Assembly (NCBI GenBank): GCA_020284085.1
Contig: JACEVL010000154.1
Coordinates: 1,805,143-1,869,142, forward strand
Source: Aporrectodea caliginosa
Lineage: Eukaryota; Annelida; Clitellata; Crassiclitellata; Lumbricidae
DNA: 64,000 nucleotides
Direction: 5' to 3'
The notes below the pieces were generated by a model. The model was given only the letters and a program-made list of their open reading frames with translations, did no database searches and was not told the DNA's origin. The stretch's first letter is position 1. Each line of letters begins with the position of its first letter. Positions 38,540-48,500 of this stretch are shown here, in pieces. The position numbers were made by a program, and so were the translations under genes.

Positions 38540-38773
38540 TTTATATATATATATATATATATAAATTTATATATATATATATATATATATATAGCCCTAC
38601 TTAGTGCTGTCAATCCGTAACTTGGTACGCTTATGCTTCCTACCCAATCTGTTCCCTACTCTTGAGGAACTCTGTAAAAAGCCGACCATAACCTGGGCTC
38701 GAGGGACTCGAGAACATATTATATGAAGCGAAAGGTGCTGAATAGTCACTCAAATTTTGGCTTTGTGGCGACT
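38258..38773. repeat. 515-bp hairpin: ~180-bp inverted arms around a TA-rich centre
   Basis: TCGCCACAAAGCCAAAATTTGAG (38260) through GTAGGGCTATATA (38440) is repeated inverted at 38591-38773, ending GGCTTTGTGGCGA, with only scattered differences. The centre is (TA)n broken by symmetric AAATTTATATAAATTTAT. The structure suggests a MITE-like or foldback DNA element. An RNA across it would form a long duplex. Confidence 0.85.
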
Positions 38774-38801
38774 CTCTCTCTCTCTCAAAAAGTATCTCTC
38801 T

Positions 38802-38857
<56 letters not shown>

Positions 38858-38945
38858 CTCTCTGTCTGTCTCTCTACTATTTGTCTCCCTCTGTCTCTCT
38901 ACTATTTGTCTCCCTCTGTATCCGTCTGTCTCTGTTTCTCTCTCT
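38774..38945. repeat. (CT)n microsatellite
   Basis: Nearly pure CT from 38803 to 38855, flanked by CTCTGTCTGTCT variants. Frames (L/S-rich) are artefacts. Confidence 0.9.
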
Positions 38946-39394
38946 GCGGTCTCTGAAATTCTATAGGCCTATAATTTGAAGCTATAGATTATGTGGGTTT
39001 ACTGATGTTCCAGTACCGTTTGGTTAATTATGCGCCAGGTTCGGCTGAGGGCAAGGTCCTTCCACTCAGTGGAGGAATCTATTTCAGGTTCTTTATGAGA
39101 CATTTTAAGTAATTTGGAAATTTTGGACTGAAAGTGCAAACTTACGACTGCTTTTTCAATACTCTTAAATCTTAATACCAGAAAAACCGCCTTTTAAAAA
39201 CTTCCTGTCTGTTTGGCACTTCCAATTAACAAGTTATCCGTTCAGCACAAGACAATTTTATAGCGCAATACTGTACGAAGTTCCGAACAAAATACAGTTT
39301 GTACGAGAACTTTGGAGACCGCTTCTACAAGAGAACAAAACTTTCGCTTCGAGACAGTTTCCAAAAAGACAAGACTTTCGCTTCGAGACAACAG

Positions 39395-39520
39395 TTTCCA
39401 AAAGTCAAGAAATGATCTCGAGACCGAGACCGAGACCGAGACAGTGGGGTCCGAGACCGAGACATCAAAAACCTGTCTCGAGACGTCTCAAGACCGAGAC
39501 AGTGTCTCGAGACAATACAA
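39395..39520. repeat. GAGACC-type short tandem/inverted repeat
   Basis: Tandem GAGACCGAGACC with interspersed GTCTCGAGAC palindromes. Confidence 0.7.
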
Positions 39521-39712
39521 CTCTGATGTTTATATTCAGGAAGAGAGCGTTGTAATAGTCTAGTTTTTGCATGGACTATGGATGTACAGTGACGTATAAT
39601 TATAGCGTGCTGTCTATTGAGAGGTCGGGGGTTCAAATCCCCGCCAAGGCAGAAAATTTCGTTCGAGATTTCTGTTCCACCAGTAGGCCTACCCCTAGCC
39701 AACTCAGCTAAT

Positions 39713-39768
39713 CAGGGGCGGATCCAGGATTTCTGGTTAGGGGGCGTAAATACTACCAATTCAATCCC

Positions 39769-39849
<81 letters not shown>

Positions 39850-40886
39850 TATATATATATATATATATGAAATTAGATCACGCAAAACTATAGGCTATAA
39901 TGATCCTTTTATAGAAAATGTTATGGAACTTTAAAAAATAGGCTATATAGTTTCTCATATAAAACAACTGGTCTCCGCTGAAGGTTAACAGTGAAACGAT
40001 TATAAATCAGTTATCAGTTTTGATTATGCAACCCTTGATCCAAAACGAAAATAATTAAGTGTCACATGCCAGTGGATTAAGCAGTGTCATTCTCCTTGGA
40101 TGCTTTCTGGCGTAGGCATTGATAATGTCATCAATGTCTAACTTGATGTCCTTGTGGACAAACAATAAAATGAGTGCATTAAATCTGTCCTCGTTCATTG
40201 TACTTCGGAAACACGACTTCACAAATCGCAGACTTGAATTTGCTCGTTCAACACTGCAAGCCGTGACAGAAGTGAGCAGCAAAAATGTGAATTATTGTGG
40301 TAATATTTGGATACATAATACGACAGGAGCGGCTGTCAGCGAGGGTGTCCGACAGGGTGCTTGGTGTGCTGTCAGCGTTTCTCCACATCTGCTGCCAAAG
40401 CTTTAACTCTTGATGAAACGAATCCGGCGAAGGCAGGTCATCATGATAGTAATGAAGTATACCATCAGCAGTGAGTGCGTCGATGTTTGAAACATTAGAT
40501 GGAATGAGACTTAGACCACGAATTGCTTGTTTCGCAAGATCTCCAAATGGTAGGCTAAACTGCTGAAGTAGACTGTCCAGAAATGGAAGATAAATATTTT
40601 TAAATTGACCAATTTCTATTTACGTAAATTTTGTCTGTACATGAACTTTGTGAATGACGTCACGGCAAAAGTCATTGGTAACGTGGGCGACGTCTGCTAG
40701 CAACTCAGGTAAGTACTAGGTAAGAGACCTCCGGTAAGAGAGCTCCATTCTGCCGGTCCAGCTACTTCAAACATCCTATTCCCAAATTGCAGTTATATTA
40801 GTTTTAGGTCAGTTTAGTTTGAGAACATTTGCTGCAGGTTTAGGGGGGGCGTACGCCGGCTCCGCCCCCCTCTAAATCCGCGCCTG
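39713..40886 (-). mobile_element. degraded hAT-family DNA transposon nested in a SINE
   Basis: The left end CAGGGGCGGATCCAGGATTT is mirrored by the right end AAATCCGCGCCTG. The right flank GCTATAAT and the left flank GCTAAT are the expected 8-base duplication with two bases lost on the left. (TA)n fills 39774-39845 and 39850-39868. The interior carries a hAT transposase remnant on the minus strand. Confidence 0.85.
40046..40640 (-). pseudogene. hAT transposase C-terminal remnant (ZMYM/THAP-repressor-like type)
   Basis: Minus strand: YLPFLDSLLQQFSLPFGDLA, LTADGILHYYHDDLPSPDSF, ELKLWQQMW and, after a frameshift near 40283, TSVTACSVERANSSLRFVKS and DRFNALILLFVHKDI, the hAT dimerisation region. 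The N-terminal two thirds are missing. Confidence 0.82.
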
Positions 40887-41075
40887 GCTATAATGAGTAC
40901 ACTGACCGTACACTGTGGGTGGGAAGATGAGATGGTGAGGGAGAGGATTAGCCACCCGCCCTCATATGCCTAGGCTAAGAAAATGAAGTCGCTAACACTT
41001 CATACCCATATGGCCGCTTCAGGGCCAGCTTAATGAAAGGACTGCTCTTCTTCTTCTTCTACTTCTTCTTCTTCT

Positions 41076-42376
41076 AGCTGCGGACGGGAGAATTGGCCGT
41101 TAATGTGTGATGGATGCAGTCTAAACTGAAGGAAATGGAGGGATCATTCTGGATTTTTTAGCTGGCCACGTTCGAAGGCCTAGATATACAATCATGAATT
41201 CGTTTCGCTGGTTTATGATGGATGTACCGCAGGTCCATGGATAAACCGTCTGAAAACGATCAAACCATTGACAATACAAGCCCAGCAAAAGTCGCAAAAT
41301 AATATTTTAAGGTATACAAAGCAAAGTTACTTCTTACCACATTCAGTGTAAATGTCTTTTCCCCTTAATTTGACGTACGTAGTCGTGGTTGTCAATATGT
41401 CTGTTAATTGTTAAGACTCCTCAATAAAACCTTTGTACCTTCTGCAAGATGTAAGTAACGGCGAAATCTATGAGTTTTATGCAATTTAAATGTGTCTTTT
41501 ATAATTTTCGAACATATAGTATAGTGTGTTACGATTGCTAAATCTGTAAACACTTTAAAGTTGAACACAACTTCCTATGTTTTCGCTCTCAGTGTATTCG
41601 GCGCTTTAGCCCCGCCCCTTGTATTTAATTCTTCCACTGCTTAATAAAACAATTTATATGCAATTTTGGAGAAACTACAAGGTTTTACATTGCATGGATT
41701 CAGCAATGCAGTGTAATGAAGGATTTGTGTGGCATCTTTTTCAATGTCTTCTCCTAAAGCGTAATGTAATCTACGATGCATTTCAGTGCCTACGTCAACA
41801 CAAAAACAAAACACTAGAACTAAAAGATGTGACACATGTTTTAAAAGCACTTTCGATTGAATCGTTTAAATGTCGGCCTTGCTCTAGATTGGATAAATCA
41901 GATGCTCAATTGACCTGTTTTGTAAAGTGTGGTTGACTGTCTTGTTAAAAGTTATTGGGAAATAGGTTTTGAACAGCCGAGTGTGGCAAGTACTGTTGTA
42001 GATGAGCCTATTATCAGTTAACTATGTTTGTTATGGCTATAGTGAGGGATTATCAAATCGTACCTTATCTGTTTACGGAAATAAGTTCTATATGATAAGA
42101 ATCACACTTCTCCATCAACAAAACAACCAAAAAACAAGCCAGTCTCAAAGAGAGTTGTCACGCCTAGTTAGAAAATGCACAAATGTTCTCCACATGGAAA
42201 GACAATACATTGCTTTACATTGATTTATCGGTCTATGATTTGGTGAAATGATGTCAAGACTATTGCCTTCATTTAAATAAATTGTGTTTGCATTACATAA
42301 TATGAGGCATAATATGAGGCATGTCCATCTGTGATTCAGTGGTAAGTCGATATCATTTAGATTGCTTGCTGTCACG
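41076..42376. other. intergenic/upstream region of the HERPUD gene
   Basis: A GC box (CCCCGCCCC at 41609-41617) lies about 760 bases before the ATG and could mark promoter-proximal DNA. A 105-residue + strand frame at 41619-41936 has no family resemblance. I did not find a CCAAT-N9-CCACG endoplasmic reticulum stress element by eye. Confidence 0.4.
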
Positions 42377-42520
42377 ATGGACCTCCTGAATGAAGTTCCG
42401 GTGACTCTTGTGGTCAAGGCACCAAACCAGAAGGTGGCCGATCAGACGGTTGAGTGTGCTCTCAACTGGACGGTCCGGAAGCTGAAGGAGCATCTTGCTC
42501 GAGTCTATCCAAGCAATCCT
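42377..42520 (+). CDS. HERPUD exon 1 (start codon, first half of ubiquitin-like domain)
   Basis: ATG in context GTCACGATGG; 48 codons to CCT|GTAAGT, phase 0. The family N-terminus is of the same length, which supports this start. Confidence 0.92.
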
Positions 42521-45500
42521 GTAAGTGTTGCTTAAAAGCATAGCGCACACTTATATATTACACTGCAGGAACCAGACAGTTATAGTTACATGTTTGAAGA
42601 CAATTAATGGATTGCCTTCTGTGTAGCTCTCAGTGCTGCACACAACTGGTTGAAATGATTGCGTTTAAATTCATTTGGAAACATGCATTGAGCATTGAGC
42701 AAACTGCATATGTAGTGGAGAACTGTTCTGTTTTATGGATTGTGTAGTTATGTGACAAAGAAACAATTGCATGACATATTGGCAGAGTGCCAACTCTTTA
42801 CCTTCCACCTCTATGGATAATCTAATATGAAATATTATATGCAAAAAAGGTGTGGAAACATGCTATGTAACAGATGTAATTACGAATGACTTCAGATGGC
42901 TACAAAATGTTTCTTCAGCTGTCTGTGGCAGAACAGACAGCTCAGTTCAATTCAGACAGCCTCTATTCAAAGCAACATTTGAAAATTTGGGAATCTCTAT
43001 CCTCTGGACAGAAGTCATTGAAATTGATGAGGCCCAGAGACCCAAAGACAGACTACGTCTAAGCATTACGTATATGAATTGTGATAATTTGGAAAGGACG
43101 AGGTTTTAGCTCAAACATGAATGATATCACGGAATTTGCAGAGCAGACAGAAACAGCTAGCACATTCCAAAAACCTGGAAACCTCTGGTGCTGGTTTTCA
43201 AATCCTTTTGTTGATTAATGTTCCCAATATACTGATGTTGGTGGTCTAACGGAGTAATTTAGATGTATAGCAAGAATTGCAAGCCATTGTAATGCCCAAC
43301 GAAGAGTGCTCCGTATCACACTTTGTCACTTGCATTGAAAAGCAGTGTGCATTTTCAAGCCTTCTCTGAATTGGTCACTGCACGGCTGCTTTGAGCAAGT
43401 CCATAATGGTTGTTTGTTGGTGTGATTAATGTTGATTTACTTTTAGACTGAGAATCAGCAGAAAATCATTTACTCTGGAAGACTTTTACAAGATGATGTT
43501 ACCCTCAAAGAAGTCCTTCGACCGGTTGGTCCTCCAGACAAACATGTTTTCATTCATTCATTCATTCATTCGTTCGTTCGTTTGTTCATTCATGTTTTGT
43601 TCATTCATTTGTTCATTCATTCATTTGTTCTTTCATTCATTTGAGCGCTCATTCAGCATGTGCTGTGTTACGGCGCGGTAGAAATTGTCGGTTTCATCAT
43701 CATCATTATCATCATCATCTTTTATTAATTCATTCATTGAGTAAATTCTACATTGCCTTTACAAGGCATCTACTTAAAAGTGCTCCATACACTGCCTAAG
43801 CCAAAGATATAAGTTTTATATTTTGCATACATTGACTGAAACTTTCTTATATGTTTACTAGAACCTTGTAACATACATACTTTTTGTATCAAGTATGCTG
43901 TTATGCATCTTATTGAGACCATATTCTGCAATCAGAATTACATTTGGGTTCCATTCCGCAACTGAATTATACCAGAATTTGTGTTATAGCAAAGTGTTTA
44001 CAAGCAAGGTCTAGTGTAATTAGAGTGTGATTTCTATTATTGCATGGCCAAAGGTATGAATCTTGTGTGACCATGTCAATTAGTGCGATAACAGGACTGT
44101 TGAGGACAGGTTCTAAGTGTAATTAAATTTGGGATCAGTGTTCCCAATTTAACTCTGTTGAAATATCTCTGTTTTGTAGCAGGATGAAACTGAAACGGTT
44201 CATACGGTCCATCTTGTCTGCTCTAATTTATCTTCACCAGATGTCAGCACAAGCCAGAATGTCTCAAGCACAGTAAGAGATCTAAGTCTTCGGTTATTTC
44301 TGTGAATATCTGTATTTGTTACTTTTATCATGATGTGCTAAGTCGATAGTGAAAGGTCACTTCTAAGCAAACCTCATTTCTCCTTAATCATGACTTTTTA
44401 GACAGAACCAGTTGATATCCATGAAACCCAGAGACTGCAGACAGGCTGTGGAAGAAGAGCAAGTATCTTCGTCAAGACTTGAACGACCTCAGAGAGCTTG
44501 TTATAGGGACATGCATTCCAAAGCTATTGAATGACATAACGCATCATCAAAGAATTTATTTATTGCACTTATTATGCACAAAATGTCAGAAACTTGAGGT
44601 GCGGGTGGATCATTTTATGGAATCTGCTCATCAGGCTTGAACTCGAAATGATTTGGCTAAAGATGCAGTACGCTGTTCAGACTGACCATCAGTCTGTTGG
44701 ATTGATCTGATCTTGGCTATCTATCTATTAGAGCTCAAATTCTTCCTTACCGACGCCAGAAGGCCTTCGACACCGTCGAACAGCATCACCTTCTGAGGCA
44801 ACGCAAGCACAGGATAGCATCCCACATCAGCAACAACAGCAGCAGCAGCAGCAGCAGCAACCACCTCCAGAACAGTCATCCGCAACGACAACCAACAGTG
44901 CCACAGAACGCCTTCAGTTCCCTGCCAGGTAAATTTTGTATGCCCCGTTGTATGTGTGCTTGCATTTTATACAATACCATACAACTGTGTTTGATATTGC
45001 CCTCCAAAGTTCAGAAGTGCACACTCGACCATATGACAAAACATCGATGATGCTGAGCAGTTGTGTATGAATGACATACCCAAGGTCCTTACACAGTGAC
45101 CATCTGAGTGGAGGCTCAAACCCGTACTCTCTGCATTACAGGTTGAGGGCTCTATCCATTCAGCTACCGGGATTTAATACAGTTTTTATGTTGGTGGATA
45201 CATAATGATCTTTTTGCAGACATTTCTTGTAGCCTAGAACACCTCATGGTGAACTAAATAAGTAGCCTTTTATTAATGCAAGACAAACGCTCACGTTTTA
45301 TAAAACAGACAGTTGTGTTAAAGAGTTACTGTCATTGGGTCAGGAAAACCCATCTACTATGAGCACTGTGATGCTCGCTTCATAATGGTTAAGTGTTCAA
45401 AGAATGGGGAGTTCATCAGTAACCAATTGCTATGGCAAGGATGACAAAAGTAAATTACACGATTTTAGAAAAGACTCCACCCAAGATCTTCTTGGTGCCA

Positions 45501-48500
45501 TGTGTAATCTTGATTGTCCAATTTTTCTGAAGTCTTGCAGGAAAAGCACATGAAAATCCCATACAGTTATCAAAATATTATCAAGTGACTTAACAGAACT
45601 TTGAGTTTTTTGTGAACCAAGAAAACATTGAAGCCATGACTCCATAGATAGAGCATGGATCAGTGTATTGATTTGACTAAACTTTGACATTTTGCATCAT
45701 CACATCATTTCATGAAAAATGTGACTTTTAGTTAGGAAAATAGGCATATGTGTATTATCATTTATGCAGCCTCTGTCATCTTTACCCACTTTACTTTGTA
45801 ATAACAGGTCCCTCCTCAGCAGGACTAGTCCCTTTTGGGTGCCTATTGTTCTCACTAACAACAGCATTGTGCTGATCAAGTTTGTCAAGCATGTCTCGTA
45901 TGGAATATGGAAATATGCAACTCTGTGTCATGCTACTGCTTGTTTTTTGTTCACTTCTCCTGATTGTTTGTTTGTTTTAAGGATCAATAAATTGAATTGA
46001 ATTGAATCAGAACATTTGTATAACATCTTTTGTTGTATAACTAGAATATCCAGGATTTTAATACTCTCAGATGCACTTAAATTATGCACGAGATGTAAAT
46101 GCTTTACTGGCTCCTTTTAGGAGTTCTGTTTATGGAGAAATTTTAGATAAGGTAGCTGTTCTAAACATAAAGGTAACACACTTGATAACTGACCTGAATA
46201 TTTCAATTATGACCTTGCACATGTAATAAATGCTGTATATTCTCAGAAGCTTTAAGGTAACTCATCGGAAATATGGTCCTGAGGTAGAATGTACATGCAC
46301 ATTCTTACATACCCATACCCACTACATGCTTGCATACCTGGAAATTGTTGTCAAAGTGATGTTGATGTTTTTCTTGAAGTGCCTTTCATCCTTCGCATTA
46401 CAACCCATTCATGTCTGCATATCTTCCTCATGGTGCCGTCGGCATGACAACGTCGCCAGCTGCAAACAACACGACCTACAGTATGGAGCAGATGATGTGG
46501 CTTCAGCAACAGGCCTATGTTCAATACATGACCAACTACATGCAGCTGTAAGTCTGGATTTGTCTATGCAACTTAGAATGTAAATTAATGTACTGTGAAG
46601 ACTCTGATGGTTTTGTCATATAGAAAGAATGCCAGTTGACTGAATTCCACACACGGGCACTATGTGCTAGTTTTGAAGGAAAACAAACAAAACCCACCAA
46701 ACTGAGAATTTAATTTATAAATGCTTGCTGTAGGTGAATGTAAATATTTGAGCACGTGTTATGATAAATAAATAAATATTTTTGGGATTTACAATGGCAA
46801 TTCAGTGGCTCTTTGGTATAAGTGTGAAAACCAACCCAGCAGATTATCAGTGTCTATAGACTAAGCGATTTCTGAGAGATTGTCCATTCGTTTACATATA
46901 TTTTTAATTAAAATTCTTGTTCATACAATCGAGTGATTCTTCTCAAATAGTCTAATTCTCAACAGCTATTTCTCAGCGTTATATTCTTCAACTCTCCTCT
47001 GTCGATATTTTACTCTCTCTCTCTCTCTTGGAAGTCTTCTGTCTCTCTTCATCTTCTCTGTTTTAAATACAGTACAACAAGAACTGTGTTTTCTCAAGTC
47101 TATCAACAGAACTGTTCTAACTCTGGGACTCTATAAGATACATCCCAACAGGTGTCATAGCATATGTTGCAGGGACATAAACCCAGACCAACTGACCACA
47201 ACACCTGCCTCTATAACGATATCTAAAAGTGATCAACAGTTAATGAATGCATGTGTGCTGTAGCTATATGCAACTATAAATATCTAAACAGTAGAATACG
47301 TATAAAAATCTAAATATATAATATATAAAAATAAATGTGTATAAATATCTAAATAAAAATCTAAGACTGAATAAACTGGGAAAGTAACGTAATATAACTA
47401 TGCTGTTTGCTGTAGCTTCCAACAGGGCATTGTTCCACCGGGCCAACCAATTCCTCCAGTTACGACTTCACCTATACCGGCCAATCAGAATGCAGCCCCG
47501 GACCAGCCAGCGGTTGCTGTTGGACGCCAGCAGCCCCAAGCCATGCGAATGAATGCCCAGGGTGGACCCGTTGTCAATGACGACGATGATGACGAAATGG
47601 AACGTGATTGGTTGGACTGGTTCTATGTTGGTGTGCGTTTCGCTCTGCTCATGTGCATCCTGTACTTCTATTCAACGCCAGCCCGGTTCTTGATCACACT
47701 TCTTCTGATGATCTTGGTCTGCATGTAAGTAACCTGGAAAGACTTTTCTGAGTTTATGGACACACTTTCGTATAAGAAAATATATCAGTGAAATAAAATG
47801 TTAAATTTAACGGAAAAAATTGAAAATATTTATATCCTTACCTCAGGCTCACATTGCTGTTGTGACTTTGTGCATGTTACAAGTTCTTATAGTGGTAGTT
47901 GTAGTGGTCGTAATAATTAGGGTGTGGTAATGTAGCAGGACTTCCTTTGTGGTTGGACAAGGAGAAGTTTCTTGACAGAAAGTTGAGCTGAAAAATTTGG
48001 TTCCTACATTTCATCACCCTTCATGCATGTACAGTATCTGGGGATTTGGCACTTTGTCTTCCGTGCTGTAGAGGTAGGCCTCAAGGATCTACTCTATGTA
48101 TGAAAATGAAATGCCTCTCCTAATGTATGGAATGGAATCCGACACGTGGTTGGGATATGTTGCCCACATCCGTCAGCCATTGGTTATGGATCAGTCACCT
48201 TCAATCAATCCTCATTCTTGATTCTACATGCTTCAGAAATCTTAACTTTCTGTCAGCTGTAGTTCGGAATCTGTTGAGCTTGGCTTGTTTTGCTAGTGGG
48301 CCACTGGTGACTTTTGTAGTTATATGAACAATGTTTGCTAACTGAAAAATGTTCTGTTCTTAAATCACATTTAATAATTCTTTATGCTAGTTCAGAGAGC
48401 ACCTCTGATTTTTTCTTGAAGTGTCACCATATAAATTTCTATAATAAATAAAAATAAATAAATGCATCTCGGGTAGTGCCTTTGAGAGGTTCTAACAAGT

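Larger units (their letters stand above)
39586..41075 (+). mobile_element. family A SINE interrupted by a hAT element
   Basis: 39586-39712 carries the SINE head (GCGTGCTGTC..GGTTCAAATCCCCGCC..GATTTCTGTTCCACC..CCAACTCAGCTAAT) and 40887-41075 resumes with GCTATAATGAGTACACTGACC through GAAGTCGCTAACACTTCATACCC to the CTTCTTCTT tail. Removing 39713-40886 gives a continuous SINE like those at 57560 and 24078. Confidence 0.88.

Noticed and set aside
41619..41936. 105-residue + strand frame upstream of HERPUD
   Set aside because: No domain, no clear start or splice sites; low-complexity AT-rich context.
41076..42376. ER stress response element before HERPUD
   Set aside because: I looked for CCAAT-N9-CCACG and its reverse complement by eye and found none; a motif scan would be needed to exclude it.
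43525..43570. Read-through of HERPUD exon 2 into VGPPDKHVFIH, loosely like KRHVLHLVC of HERPUD1
   Set aside because: It runs into the CATT microsatellite, while exon 3 (QDETETVHTVHLVC) gives a full match in the right phase.
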